Shown here in pieces: positions 1-8,999 of a DNA stretch of 64,000 nucleotides. The position numbers and the translations under genes were made by a program. Each line of letters starts with the position of its first letter. The stretch's first letter is position 1. Source of the DNA: Sphingorhabdus sp. Alg231-15 (GTDB lineage Bacteria > Pseudomonadota > Alphaproteobacteria > Sphingomonadales > Sphingomonadaceae); contig NZ_LT703001.1 in the NCBI RefSeq assembly GCF_900149705.1, forward strand, positions 2,294,001-2,358,000, read 5' to 3'. The notes under the pieces were generated by a model, which saw only the letters and a list, made by a program, of their open reading frames with translations, searched no databases and was not told where the DNA came from.

Positions 1-749
1 AAATCGCGATTGAAATGGGCCTGGTCATAATAGTTCAGATCCACGCACTCGCTCCAGCTTTGGGTGGGATTCATCAAGGCCTGACCCAATGTGCGCACAA
101 ACCTTTGTCGCCTCAGCAGCAGTTTGGGAAGAAAGCCGAAAACCCGATTCGAAAAACGACTGAGTTGTTTTGTGTCCATGTCCAGACGCTCACTCAGCGC
201 TGCCACACTATCAATAGCAGGGTCGGTTAACGCCAAATGCGCTGCTTCAATCCGTTCTTCTTCCGGATCTACTGGTTGCAGGGCTTCGAGCAGTATATGA
301 TTGGAGGCATCAACCATTTCCGCTTCGCTATCCAAATTTCGGATAGCATCCCAGATTTGCTCAAAAAGTTCGAATTTGTGAGCGGTTTTGACATCTACCA
401 CTTTATTGGCCCAACGCGATGCGGGCTGGCTGACAAATTTATACCAACCCAGCGGCAATAGGCCGAATGCCGCTATATTGGCCTTTTTTGCTGAGATGGG
501 TGCTGCCAAGCTAGTCGGGCCGGTCATTGCCGCCAGAGGCGAATCCTGTGGCTTCTGATCTGGAATCGTCATTTTCACACTGCCGCGATAGATATAACGA
601 ATGCTCGCCCATTGCGGCAGCATCAAATCAGATATCTCCGAACCATCCGGGCTCTCTATATCCGTAAAATAATAGGTGGTCAGATAGCGCTGTAGCGGCG
701 GCGGCGGCAGAACGAACCGCGTCTTGCTGACCGGTTCTAATGGTTGCAT
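1..749 (-). CDS. AraC-family transcriptional regulator, 3' end cut by window
   Basis: The reverse strand is open from an ATG at 747-749 to the window edge, giving about 249 residues with no stop, so the gene is incomplete. The visible C-terminal part contains 'YYDQAHFNRDF', the signature of the second helix-turn-helix of AraC/XylS proteins, and 'DMDTKQLSRFSNRVFG' fits the first. The N-terminal 150 residues would be the sensory part ('QRYLTTYYFTDI'); its ligand cannot be told. The start overlaps the hisN stop by 13 bases, so the two genes are probably co-transcribed and translationally coupled. Confidence 0.85.
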   Translation of the reverse strand, partial: MQPLEPVSKTRFVLPPPPLQRYLTTYYFTDIESPDGSEISDLMLPQWASIRYIYRGSVKMTIPDQKPQDSPLAAMTGPTSLAAPISAKKANIAAFGLLPLGWYKFVSQPASRWANKVVDVKTAHKFELFEQIWDAIRNLDSEAEMVDASNHILLEALQPVDPEEERIEAAHLALTDPAIDSVAALSERLDMDTKQLSRFSNRVFGFLPKLLLRRQRFVRTLGQALMNPTQSWSECVDLNYYDQAHFNRD

Positions 750-1516
750 GCAATGGCCTCCAGAACATCATCGACCCGAGCCTGGTCGCCAATTGCCAGA
801 ACACGACCGTCTGTCTCTGCATGCAGCGGTTCGCCGCTCCAGTCGCACATCATCCCGCCAGCACCATCAATGATTGGGGCCAGTGCGGCAAAATCGTGCA
901 ACATTAGACCTGCTTCACAAACAACATCAACATGCCCGCTCGCCACTAGTCCGTAATTATAACAATCGCCGCCATAGATAATCTTACGCGGCGCGACTTT
1001 ACTGGCGAGGCTCATGAAATGCTCCGAATCATGCTCGTCAAATTGATGCGGCGTCGTGGTGGCGAGCACTGCGTCTTTCAATTCACGACAACGGGCCGAT
1101 TTGGCGACAGCTCCATTGAAGGTGGTCGGTCGGCCCACTACACCAACCCAGCGCTCCCGCGCGATTGGTTGATCAATGATGCCGATAACCGGCCAGCCAT
1201 CCTGCATCAGCGCGATCAGCGTTCCGAAAATTGGCCGTCCCGCGATGAAACTGGTGGTGCCGTCAATCGGATCGAGAACCCATTGGCGAGACGCGCCTTC
1301 ATTGATCGTGCCATATTCTTCACCGATAATACCATCTTCCGGGCATTCGGTTTCAATAATCTTGCGCATCGCAGCTTCAGCAGCGCGGTCTGCTTCGGTT
1401 ACCGGTGTGGAATCGCTTTTCGATTCTTGATCAAATTTGGCCCTAAATAGCGGGCGAATGGCTTCCCCGGCGGCATTGGCAAGTTTTTCGGCGAGTGTGA
1501 TATCTTTCGGCGTCAT
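737..1516 (-). CDS. hisN: Histidinol-phosphatase, inositol monophosphatase superfamily
   Basis: 259 residues with the Mg-dependent inositol-monophosphatase fold: 'GEEYG' near residue 65 and 'DPIDGTTSF' at 82-90 supply the metal-binding acidic residues, and 'GAGGMMCDWSG' forms the C-terminal site. Proteins of this length and type in alphaproteobacteria are usually HisN, which dephosphorylates L-histidinol phosphate in the cytoplasm. No other his gene is adjacent, so a broader inositol or sugar phosphatase role cannot be excluded. The gene is followed by the overlapping AraC regulator. Confidence 0.85.
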   Translation of the reverse strand: MTPKDITLAEKLANAAGEAIRPLFRAKFDQESKSDSTPVTEADRAAEAAMRKIIETECPEDGIIGEEYGTINEGASRQWVLDPIDGTTSFIAGRPIFGTLIALMQDGWPVIGIIDQPIARERWVGVVGRPTTFNGAVAKSARCRELKDAVLATTTPHQFDEHDSEHFMSLASKVAPRKIIYGGDCYNYGLVASGHVDVVCEAGLMLHDFAALAPIIDGAGGMMCDWSGEPLHAETDGRVLAIGDQARVDDVLEAIACNH

Positions 1517-1580
1517 ATTCCTTAATTGACAGCAAAAAGGCCCTTTGGCCAGCGCCGCTCCTTGAAATATATAAGGCGGA

Positions 1581-1982
1581 TCACGATGAATCCGGCTCAG
1601 CAGGTCGCCACGCCCACAGGAAAAGGATCAAACCGGTGATGATAAACAGGGCGCAGCCGGACAGTACCCAGGAATTTGCATACCAATATTCGCCCCAGGA
1701 AAACTCACCCGCCATGATCTTTTTCCAGCCATTGAAATGCTGCATGGCTGCAACGACCAGCCCCAAGACAGCAAGTACCGACGATATCCAGCGATTTAGC
1801 CAATGTTGTGGGTTAGCCAAAAGAAGGAGCCCCAATAGTCCGATTACGGTTCTTTGCGCCCGGCAATATGGGCAGATATAAACCCAGCCTGCCAACTCGG
1901 TGATCCAGGCGACGACCGAAATCACGATCGCGAGAATCGCAATATGGACGCGATACTTCATCAATGTTTCTAGACTTGGCAC
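1581..1982 (-). CDS. DsbB-like membrane protein with CPYC motif
   Basis: 133 residues with four hydrophobic segments (about 10-28, 38-56, 65-83 and 108-128). 'CPYC' follows the first segment, the arrangement of the N-terminal redox pair of DsbB/VKOR-type quinone-linked thiol oxidases. The second periplasmic cysteine pair of classical DsbB is absent: the only later cysteine is single, in 'LSGCAL'. It is therefore a reduced DsbB-like protein of uncertain activity. The GTG at 1982 has a GGAGGGAG sequence at good spacing; an internal ATG at 1961 is the alternative start. Confidence 0.65.
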   Translation of the reverse strand: MPSLETLMKYRVHIAILAIVISVVAWITELAGWVYICPYCRAQRTVIGLLGLLLLANPQHWLNRWISSVLAVLGLVVAAMQHFNGWKKIMAGEFSWGEYWYANSWVLSGCALFIITGLILFLWAWRPAEPDSS

Positions 1983-2027
1983 ACCGACTCTCCCTCCTCC
2001 AGAAGATTCTTGAAACCGGAATTCAGA

Positions 2028-2963
2028 TCAGTCCCACAGGCTGGAAACTGAGCTTTCATCGGCAATACGCTTGATTGCTTCACCTAACAGAGGTGCAATC
2101 GTCAGGTGGCGTACACGATCTGATTCTTTGACCGCTTCGGTTGCGCCAATGGAATCGGTGATCACCAACTCCTTTAGCGCACTGTCATTGACCCGTGCCA
2201 CAGCTCCACCGGAAAGAACCCCGTGCGTACAATAAGCCACAACCTCGGTGGCCCCTTTGTCTTTCAGCGCTTGGGCGGCATTGCAAAGGGTTCCGCCTGA
2301 ATCGACAATATCATCGATCAATATACAAAAACGCCCGGACACATCGCCGATGATGTTCATGACTTCCGATTCACCAGCCCGTTCGCGGCGTTTATCGACA
2401 ATCGCCAGCGGCGCGTTGTCCAGCCGTTTGGCAAGCGCGCGGGCGCGAACCACGCCGCCAACATCGGGTGACACAACCATTAGCTCGTGACCGGCAAAAC
2501 GCGCCTGAATATCGGCGGACATTACCGGTGCACCGTAAAGATTATCGGTTGGAATATCGAAAAAGCCCTGAATTTGGCCGGCGTGCAGATCAACCGAAAG
2601 CACGCGGTCAGCGCCAGCCTCGGTGATCAGGTTGGCAACCAGCTTGGCCGATATTGGCGTCCTTGGGCCCGGCTTTCGGTCTTGGCGGGCATAGCCGAAA
2701 TAGGGGATGACTGCGGTGATGCGCTTGGCAGAGGCCCGACGCAGCGCATCTATGCCAATCAGCAACTCCATCAGATTATCGTTGGCCGGGAAGCTGGTCG
2801 ATTGCATGATAAACACGTCTTCACCGCGCACGTTTTCATGGATTTCGACAAAAATCTCGTCATCAGCAAAGCGCTTCACACTGGCATCTGTCAGCTTGAT
2901 ATCCAGATAGTCAGCTACGGATTGGGCGAGCGACAAATTGCTGTTGCCGGACATGAGTTTCAT
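2028..2963 (-). CDS. prs: Ribose-phosphate pyrophosphokinase (PRPP synthetase)
   Basis: Makes 5-phosphoribosyl-1-pyrophosphate from ribose 5-phosphate and ATP for purine, pyrimidine, histidine, tryptophan and NAD synthesis. The 311-residue length is typical of class I enzymes. Visible motifs are '[10 protein letters not shown]' (ATP and flexible region), '[11 protein letters not shown]' and the PRPP-binding loop '[17 protein letters not shown]'. The start is the ATG at 2963 (MKLMSGN), preceded by GGGGAAG at seven bases; an in-frame extension to 2999 is upstream leader. Monocistronic by appearance. Confidence 0.97.
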   Translation of the reverse strand: MKLMSGNSNLSLAQSVADYLDIKLTDASVKRFADDEIFVEIHENVRGEDVFIMQSTSFPANDNLMELLIGIDALRRASAKRITAVIPYFGYARQDRKPGPRTPISAKLVANLITEAGADRVLSVDLHAGQIQGFFDIPTDNLYGAPVMSADIQARFAGHELMVVSPDVGGVVRARALAKRLDNAPLAIVDKRRERAGESEVMNIIGDVSGRFCILIDDIVDSGGTLCNAAQALKDKGATEVVAYCTHGVLSGGAVARVNDSALKELVITDSIGATEAVKESDRVRHLTIAPLLGEAIKRIADESSVSSLWD

Positions 2964-3074
2964 TGATTGGCTTCCCCTCGAGCAGGCCAGCCATTGCATC
3001 GGAATCGCGGACCCTATGTGAATGTTTCGAGGCCCCGTTTAACAGGTGCGTCGCAAATCGAAAGTGCCTTTCGG

Positions 3075-3881
3075 TTAAATCCAGCCAGAATGTTTCAGTT
3101 TGGTGACATAGGCACGCGAAACAGGAACTTCCAGGCCGCCGAATAGCGTTAATCGGAGATTCCGTCCTTCGCGCTTTGTCCCTGTAATCGCATCACGTGC
3201 CACCCACCAACTCCGATGGATTTGCATGCCTTCCAGCGGCTCCATTTCACCAATAGCATCGCTCAGACGCATCAACAGCATTTCCGCGCGTTCGGCGCTG
3301 TGGACGCGGACATAATGATCTTCCACTCCCAGAGCGATAATTGCTTCAGAGAAGCCTGGGGGCAAGCGGTCATGCAATTTGGTCTGTACCGGTTCAATCT
3401 TGACAGATTCAGGCTTAATTGTGGATGGCTTCCTATCCGGAAGCGGCTCGCTTTCCTTTTCCGTTCCGTCTGGCCCAAAGAGCAATCGCATGAACAAGAA
3501 GATGCCGAAACCGATCACCGCGCATTGCAGGTAGAGGATCAGAAAGCGATCGCCCAAAAATGACGGATCATAACGCATGCCTGAGATGGCAAATCCAATC
3601 AGGAAGGTAAGAGGTAGGGCGGCAATTGCGGTGGCCATTAATTCCGCCGCCCAAAACGGCATGACAATTCTTTCCCTTAGCCATCCAGCACTGATCGAAA
3701 TCGGCCGGAAAATAGCGTAGCCGATGACGATAAAGCCAACCCAATAAGCAAGGCGCAGCGCCGCCGGCATGGCATATGTGCCAAAAGGACCAAGGAAACC
3801 GAAGACCAGACCGATGAGCGCTATGACCAGCAATTCAACGGCAATCCATTTCATCGAGATTTTTCTGATATTGCCGCTCAT
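3075..3881 (-). CDS. LytTR-domain DNA-binding regulator with membrane-spanning N-terminus
   Basis: About 268 residues. Residues 1-150 hold four hydrophobic segments, followed by a charged linker and a C-terminal LytTR domain ('GVEDHYVRVHSAER', 'IHRSWWVARDAI', 'VPVSRAYVTKLK'). LytTR domains bind direct-repeat promoter sites. There is no receiver domain, so this is the membrane-anchored one-component type in which the membrane part may sense a signal directly. Target genes are unknown; the divergent DUF2306 gene is one candidate. The ATG at 3881 is preferred, but an ATG at 3914 would add 11 residues. Confidence 0.8.
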   Translation of the reverse strand: MSGNIRKISMKWIAVELLVIALIGLVFGFLGPFGTYAMPAALRLAYWVGFIVIGYAIFRPISISAGWLRERIVMPFWAAELMATAIAALPLTFLIGFAISGMRYDPSFLGDRFLILYLQCAVIGFGIFLFMRLLFGPDGTEKESEPLPDRKPSTIKPESVKIEPVQTKLHDRLPPGFSEAIIALGVEDHYVRVHSAERAEMLLMRLSDAIGEMEPLEGMQIHRSWWVARDAITGTKREGRNLRLTLFGGLEVPVSRAYVTKLKHSGWI

Positions 3882-4054
3882 ATTAGTTCCCAAACCACCA
3901 TTCCACCGGCCCATTGACGCTTCGTGAATGGGCAGATCGCACGTTTTTAGAGCCTTTCACGAATAAGGGACAACCACCGGCGTAAGCAAGCTGGAAATAA
4001 AAACAAGCTTCGCCAGTTTCGCTCGCAACAAAGCGAACGAGCAAGGACGAGATC

Positions 4055-4627
4055 ATGACAAATCCCAAGACAACAGAAAAATCAAAGAAAACTACGGCCC
4101 AAACTGTGAAGCAGCAGGGCCTTACACCGCAGAATATCATTCTGATGGTTGGTGCGACTATATTGGCGACCTTGGTGGCAATGGCTTTGTCATCCTTGTC
4201 CGGCGGCTTTGTTTCTGGATCCTCACAGCCGGCACAAAGCGGCCGTTCAATAAGCTTGCCGGTCATCATCCATTTGTCGACGGTGATTCCGGCCCTTCCT
4301 CTGGGCGCTTATGTTCTGTGGCGCCAAAAGGGCGATCAGCTTCACAAACACCTTGGTCGCATCTGGGGTTTGCTCATGGTTACTACTGCCATTGCGAGCT
4401 TTTGGATTGGCCGGCCCGGCCATGGGATCGGGGGAAGTGGATTTAGCTTCATCCATATTTTTTCGGTCGTGACCCTGTTTTCCATTCCCTATGGTATCTG
4501 GCAGATCCGGCGTGGCAATGTTCAAGAGCATTACCGCGCGATGCAGGGACCATATATCGGTCTGCTGATCGCGGGTCTGTTTGCATTCATTCCGGGGCGT
4601 GTCATGGGATCGCTTGTTTTCGGATAA
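4055..4627 (+). CDS. DUF2306-family membrane protein
   Basis: 190 residues: a lysine- and threonine-rich N-terminal tail of about 27 residues, a hydrophobic segment near 30-50, then about four more. The second part carries 'QLHKHLGRIWGL' and 'EHYRAMQGPY', conserved histidine-containing features of the DUF2306 membrane family. Function is unknown; the histidines suggest heme or metal binding but nothing proves it. It is divergent from the LytTR gene with a 173-bp gap that would hold both promoters. Confidence 0.65.
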   Translation: MTNPKTTEKSKKTTAQTVKQQGLTPQNIILMVGATILATLVAMALSSLSGGFVSGSSQPAQSGRSISLPVIIHLSTVIPALPLGAYVLWRQKGDQLHKHLGRIWGLLMVTTAIASFWIGRPGHGIGGSGFSFIHIFSVVTLFSIPYGIWQIRRGNVQEHYRAMQGPYIGLLIAGLFAFIPGRVMGSLVFG

Positions 4628-4681
4628 ATCATTTGTAACAATTCATTTGCTCCATGCAGCGCGGGTTTCTATCAGAGCGGC

Positions 4682-6337
4682 ATGACAGTGAAGCTTACTA
4701 TTACCCTAGCCCAGATGAACCAGGCGGTTGGCGATTTGCGTGGCAATGCCGACGCGATGATATCCGTCTATCAGTCGAAGCCGGATAGCGATCTGATTGT
4801 CTTTCCGGAGCTGCAACTCATTGGTTATCCACCTGAAGATCTGGTATTGAAGCCCGCCGTGGTGGAGCGTGCGGAAACCGAATTACAGCGCTTGGCAGAG
4901 GCAACGAACGACAGCACGGCAGCAATGCTGGTGGGTTCAATTTTTCGAAAAAATGGCAATCTCTATAACGGTATCGCTCTGCTTGAAGGTGGCCAGATAA
5001 AAGACGTGCGCTATAAGGTAGAGCTTCCCAACTACGGGACATTTGACGAGAAGCGTCTATTCACATCTGGGCCACTGCCCGAACCGATAGACTTTCGCGG
5101 TTGTAAAATTGGCCTGCCTATTTGTGAGGATGTCTGGTTTCCGACAGTCTGTGAACATCTGAAATCACAGGGCACGGAAATGCTGATTTCCGTTCATGGC
5201 AGCCCCTATGAAATTGAGAAAGACGACCGGCGGCTAGGCCAAGTAGCGACGCAGCGAGTGCGCGAGACACGGCTACCGTTGCTATTCTTGAACCGGATTG
5301 GCGGCCAGGATGAAGTTGTCTTTGACGGAGCGAGCTTTGTCCTCAATGGTGACGCCAGTGTGATGCATCAGCTTCCCGATTGGGATGAGGCGATCGTTGA
5401 TACCCACTGGTCAAACGACGGGGAAAGCTGGACTTGTGCACCAGGCGAAGTTCACCAGCTCGATGATCATCCGGCCGATATCTACAACGCAATGATAGTT
5501 GGCTTACGCGACTATGTTAATGCCAACCACTTTCCTGGCGTCATTTTGGGTCTGTCTGGAGGCATTGACAGTGCGCTGTCGGCAGCGGTGGCGGTTGACG
5601 CCTTGGGCGCGGACCGGGTGTGGTGCGTAATGATGCCGTCGCGCTTCACTGGTCAGGAAAGTCTCGACGATGCGGCTGGTTGTGCAGAAATGCTGGGTAC
5701 GAAACTCGACACCATTTCCATTGTACCAGCGGTTGAAGGCTTTGACGCGATGCTCGAAGGCAGTTTCGCCGATGAAGAGGTCGATATTACCGAGGAGAAT
5801 ATCCAGTCGCGTATCCGGGGTGTGACTCTGATGGCGATGAGCAATAAATTTGGCCATATGCTGCTGACTACTGGCAACAAAAGTGAGATGAGTGTTGGTT
5901 ATGCAACGATCTATGGCGACATGGCGGGCGGCTATTCGGTGCTTAAAGATGCCTATAAGCTGACCTGTTTCAAGCTGTCGGAATGGCGCAACCGTAATAA
6001 GCCGTCGCTCGGCATGGGGCCCGATGGGCCAGTCATGCCCGAAAACATCATCACTAAACCGCCAAGCGCAGAACTGCGAGAAGATCAGAAGGACAGTGAT
6101 AGCCTGCCCGACTATGAAGTTCTCGATCCACTCCTCCACGGCCTGGTCGAGGAAGAGTTATCGGTTTCTGATCTCGTCGAACGTGGGTTTGATCGCGAAA
6201 CGGTGATACGGATCGAGAAATTGCTCTACATTGCCGAGTATAAACGGCGTCAAGCTCCGCCCGGCGTAAAACTGGGCACCCGAAATTTTGGCCGTGACCG
6301 GCGTTACCCCATTACCAATGCATTTAGGACGATATGA
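4682..6337 (+). CDS. nadE: Glutamine-dependent NAD+ synthetase
   Basis: 551 residues in two domains. The N-terminal nitrilase-type glutaminase domain shows the catalytic triad Glu43 ('FPELQLIGYPPEDL'), Lys112 ('YKVELPNYG') and Cys148 ('GLPICEDVW'). The C-terminal synthetase domain carries the pyrophosphate loop 'LSGGIDSAL' at 291-299. It amidates nicotinic acid adenine dinucleotide to NAD+, using ammonia channelled from glutamine. The stop overlaps the gltX start by four bases (ATGA), so nadE-gltX is a coupled pair. Confidence 0.97.
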   Translation: MTVKLTITLAQMNQAVGDLRGNADAMISVYQSKPDSDLIVFPELQLIGYPPEDLVLKPAVVERAETELQRLAEATNDSTAAMLVGSIFRKNGNLYNGIALLEGGQIKDVRYKVELPNYGTFDEKRLFTSGPLPEPIDFRGCKIGLPICEDVWFPTVCEHLKSQGTEMLISVHGSPYEIEKDDRRLGQVATQRVRETRLPLLFLNRIGGQDEVVFDGASFVLNGDASVMHQLPDWDEAIVDTHWSNDGESWTCAPGEVHQLDDHPADIYNAMIVGLRDYVNANHFPGVILGLSGGIDSALSAAVAVDALGADRVWCVMMPSRFTGQESLDDAAGCAEMLGTKLDTISIVPAVEGFDAMLEGSFADEEVDITEENIQSRIRGVTLMAMSNKFGHMLLTTGNKSEMSVGYATIYGDMAGGYSVLKDAYKLTCFKLSEWRNRNKPSLGMGPDGPVMPENIITKPPSAELREDQKDSDSLPDYEVLDPLLHGLVEEELSVSDLVERGFDRETVIRIEKLLYIAEYKRRQAPPGVKLGTRNFGRDRRYPITNAFRTI

Positions 6338-7671
6338 CCATTAAAACCCGCTTTGCACCCTCGCCCACTGGGCATCTTCATGTCGGCAATATTCGCACGG
6401 CGCTGCACAACTGGATGTTCGCCAAGAAAAATGGCGGTGAGTTTCTGCTGCGGCTGGATGATACCGATAAAGAGCGCTCCAAAGAGGAATATGTCACCGC
6501 CATTCGTGCCGACTTGGCCTGGCTGGGCATACATCCCGATAGCGAGGAACGGCAGTCTGCGCGTTTCAACCGTTATGAAGAGCAGTTCGAGAAATTGAAG
6601 GCAGCTGGCCGCGTATACCCGGCCTATGAAACCGCACAGGAACTGGATCTGAAACGGAAAGTTCAGCTCGGTCGCGGTAAACCGCCGACTTATGATCGGG
6701 GTGCGCTCGATTTGACGGACGCAGATATTGCGGATTTTGAAGCAGAGGGTCGCAAGGCGCATTGGCGATTCAAGCTGGATCACGGCACACCGATTGAGTG
6801 GACCGATCTGATCCGCGGTGATCAGCATTTTGACCCGGCCTTGCTGTCCGATCCGGTCATCCGCCGCGAAGACGGCAGTTGGCTCTACATGCTACCGTCG
6901 ACCATCGACGATATGGATATGGGTATCACCCATGTCGTGCGTGGTGAGGATCACGTTGCCAATACCGCTGTTCAGATCCAGATGTTTCATGCCTTTGGCG
7001 CTGACACGCCAGAATTTGCGCATGAAGCCTTGCTGGTCGGAACCGAGGGCAAGCTTTCCAAGCGCTTGGGCTCGCTGGGCGTTAGCGGTTTTCGCGAACG
7101 CAGCATCGAACCGCAATCCATTGTTGCGCTGCTCGCGCGCATCGGAACAAGCGATCCGGTCGAGCCGATTGCCGACGTTATGACGTTGGTGCAAACTTTT
7201 GATTTTTCTCGCTTTGGACGCGCGCCAGCCCGCTTTGACGACGAAGAATTGGCCCAGCTGAATCAGAAAATCGTGCACCTGCTGGACTATGAACATGTAC
7301 AAGACCGGCTGCCTGATACTATGTCGGCGGCCGCCTGGAAGGTCATCCGACCCAACCTGCATGACATGGGTGAAGTGGAACGCTGGTGGCAGGTGGTAAC
7401 GGGTCCGGTGATCGCTGTCGACTTGTCAGCCGAAGACCAGGATTTCCTGAATCAGGCCCTCGAGACTCTCGAAGGCTTGTCCTGGTCAGAGATGATCTGG
7501 AAAGATTGGACTAGTGCGCTGAAAGAAAGCACGGGCCGTAAAGGCAAGCCGCTGTTCATGCCGTTGCGACAGGCTTTGACCGGGCTGGATCACGGCCCGG
7601 ATATGGGCGCGCTGCTGCCGCTAATTGGCCGGGAATCCGCCCTAGCAAGGCTGCAAAACAGCACTTCGTAA
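6334..7671 (+). CDS. gltX: Glutamate--tRNA ligase
   Basis: 445 residues, class I aminoacyl-tRNA synthetase. The N-terminus 'APSPTGHLHVGN' contains the HIGH-equivalent motif (HVGN, 16-19), and 'KLSKRLGS' near residue 240 is the KMSKS loop. It charges tRNA-Glu and, in bacteria lacking GlnRS, may also mischarge tRNA-Gln for later amidation. Many alphaproteobacteria carry two gltX paralogs; which this is cannot be decided from one copy. The ATG overlaps the nadE stop. Confidence 0.95.
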   Translation: MTIKTRFAPSPTGHLHVGNIRTALHNWMFAKKNGGEFLLRLDDTDKERSKEEYVTAIRADLAWLGIHPDSEERQSARFNRYEEQFEKLKAAGRVYPAYETAQELDLKRKVQLGRGKPPTYDRGALDLTDADIADFEAEGRKAHWRFKLDHGTPIEWTDLIRGDQHFDPALLSDPVIRREDGSWLYMLPSTIDDMDMGITHVVRGEDHVANTAVQIQMFHAFGADTPEFAHEALLVGTEGKLSKRLGSLGVSGFRERSIEPQSIVALLARIGTSDPVEPIADVMTLVQTFDFSRFGRAPARFDDEELAQLNQKIVHLLDYEHVQDRLPDTMSAAAWKVIRPNLHDMGEVERWWQVVTGPVIAVDLSAEDQDFLNQALETLEGLSWSEMIWKDWTSALKESTGRKGKPLFMPLRQALTGLDHGPDMGALLPLIGRESALARLQNSTS

Positions 7672-7795
7672 ACGCGCATTTTTTTCACACGATAGAGCTT
7701 CGTTTAGCCATGTACTTGATTTCAACCATGTAATAATATAACATTACACAGGGCGGTGCAGATATATAGCGCCAACAAATGGGGTAGCTGCACTG

Positions 7796-7815
7796 TCATC
7801 CGAGGAGACGGATGA
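7796..7815 (+). promoter_or_regulatory. Leader hairpin just upstream of the TonB-gene ribosome-binding site
   Basis: A perfect 7-bp inverted repeat (TCATCCG / CGGATGA) with the purine-rich loop AGGAGA sits 12 bases before the ATG of the TonB-family gene, immediately followed by the likely Shine-Dalgarno AAAGGAC. The loop itself resembles a Shine-Dalgarno, so the hairpin may present or hide it. The base pairing is visible; the regulatory role is inference. Confidence 0.4.
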
Positions 7816-7827
7816 AAGGACAGACTT

Positions 7828-8499
7828 ATGAGCTTCACATCAACTTATGCGCATAAACCCCCTAATTACAGGGGCATTGGCCTGACGATCGGCTTTCATG
7901 CTTTGCTTTTTGCCGGCGCGATGGCGCTGCCAGCGATAACGGCGGAAATTCCGTTTGAAGGAGTGATCACGGCCTATCCGATTGAGATTGAGAAAGAGCC
8001 AGATCCACCGGTTACCAAAATCGAAGAGCCGATTGTCGCTACCAACCCACCGCCAAAACCTGTCACTCAGGTTACACCGATCGTCAAGCCGCCAGTGTTT
8101 AACGATCCTCCTGCAACCGGCTTGACCAGCGGTGATGATGGCATTGACTTTAGCGGTGTCGGCGATCGTATTGAGATACCGATTACGCCTGTCGAGACCA
8201 TTGCTGACCCGATTATTGCCGATGCCAAGCTAAACACGCGCTATAGCAACCAGTTCCAGCCGCCTTATCCCTCTGGTTTGCTGAGAATGGGCGAGGAAGG
8301 CATGATTACCGTGCGCGTCCTGGTTGGAACCAATGGTCGGGCCAAGCAGATCGAGCTGATTGACACGCCGCATGAAGGCTTCTGGACAGCGACGCAGCGG
8401 CACGCATTGCGCAAATGGCGGTTTCAACCGGCGACCAAAGATGGCGCGCCTTTTGAAAGCTGGATCATCCTGAAAGTCCGTTTCGAAATTAACGGCTGA
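7828..8499 (+). CDS. Energy transducer TonB family protein
   Basis: 223 residues with the TonB layout: a short cytoplasmic N-terminus, one membrane anchor (about 18-38), a proline-rich periplasmic spacer ('PPPKPVTQVTPIVKPP') and a C-terminal TonB domain ('YPSGLLRMGEEGMITVRV', 'ALRKWRFQPA'). It would carry proton-motive energy from ExbB/ExbD to outer membrane receptors such as the siderophore receptor at 18.7-20.9 kb. No exbB or exbD is adjacent, so the partner complex is encoded elsewhere. The ATG is preceded by AAAGGAC. Confidence 0.88.
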   Translation: MSFTSTYAHKPPNYRGIGLTIGFHALLFAGAMALPAITAEIPFEGVITAYPIEIEKEPDPPVTKIEEPIVATNPPPKPVTQVTPIVKPPVFNDPPATGLTSGDDGIDFSGVGDRIEIPITPVETIADPIIADAKLNTRYSNQFQPPYPSGLLRMGEEGMITVRVLVGTNGRAKQIELIDTPHEGFWTATQRHALRKWRFQPATKDGAPFESWIILKVRFEING

Positions 8500-8514
8500 G
8501 CTCCAGAACAGCCG

Positions 8515-8558
8515 GGCCAGCCTCGTGAAGCCGTTTTTCTGACGCTTCAGGGCTGGCC
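8515..8558 (+). terminator. Long hairpin downstream of the TonB gene
   Basis: GGCCAGCC (8515-8522) pairs with GGCTGGCC (8551-8558), and an inner TGAAGC/GCTTCA pair extends the stem. A short T-run follows (CGGCTTTT). This fits a rho-independent-like terminator or an RNA-stabilising structure after the TonB gene. Because the next gene lies only 30 bp further on, some read-through is likely. Confidence 0.5.
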
Positions 8559-8588
8559 ATCACGGCTTTTGCTCCCTATTTAGCAATA

Positions 8589-8999
8589 ATGAAAATGCTC
8601 AAAGATGTTTCCGTAGGCGGTGGTCTAAAGGATTTGATCACCCTTTTGCGGCGGAGTCCGAAGGAGCAGGCCATGCCGGCATTTCTGGCCTTTGCCTGTT
8701 CCGGGTTCATCTTCTTTCTGTTTATCATCGACCCGAAGGTCAATACGGACGTCTATGTTCCGCAAGAAGTTGTCTATGTTGAAAACTGGTCTCTCGATCG
8801 CACCGACGATGAGATCATGGAAGATCGATGGGCGGTTCAGTGCCTGAAAGATAAGCGCGACACCAAGCGGCGTGAAGCGATGAAATCTCTCGGCCGGATG
8901 TCGGGAATGGATGTCGAATCGATCGAACGCGAAGCCGAAGCAGATCGGCTGGCAAGGGGTGAGGTAGAAGTGGATCGACCCTCCGGTCTCTCATGCTGA
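8589..8999 (+). CDS. Hypothetical single-pass membrane protein
   Basis: 136 residues, family not recognised. One transmembrane segment at about 31-48 ('FLAFACSGFIFFLFII') separates a basic N-terminus from a charged C-terminal part containing 'DRWAVQCLKDKRDTKRREA', which may form a helix. It could anchor or tether something at the inner membrane, but no function is claimed. Its 3' end overlaps the ribD start by seven bases, so it is translated just before ribD, possibly as a conserved partner in this lineage. Confidence 0.6.
   Translation: MKMLKDVSVGGGLKDLITLLRRSPKEQAMPAFLAFACSGFIFFLFIIDPKVNTDVYVPQEVVYVENWSLDRTDDEIMEDRWAVQCLKDKRDTKRREAMKSLGRMSGMDVESIEREAEADRLARGEVEVDRPSGLSC

Noticed and set aside
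5504-6139. 211-codon reverse frame opposite nadE
   Set aside because: Lies wholly inside a clear NAD synthetase gene; composition and lack of known motif show it is a shadow frame.
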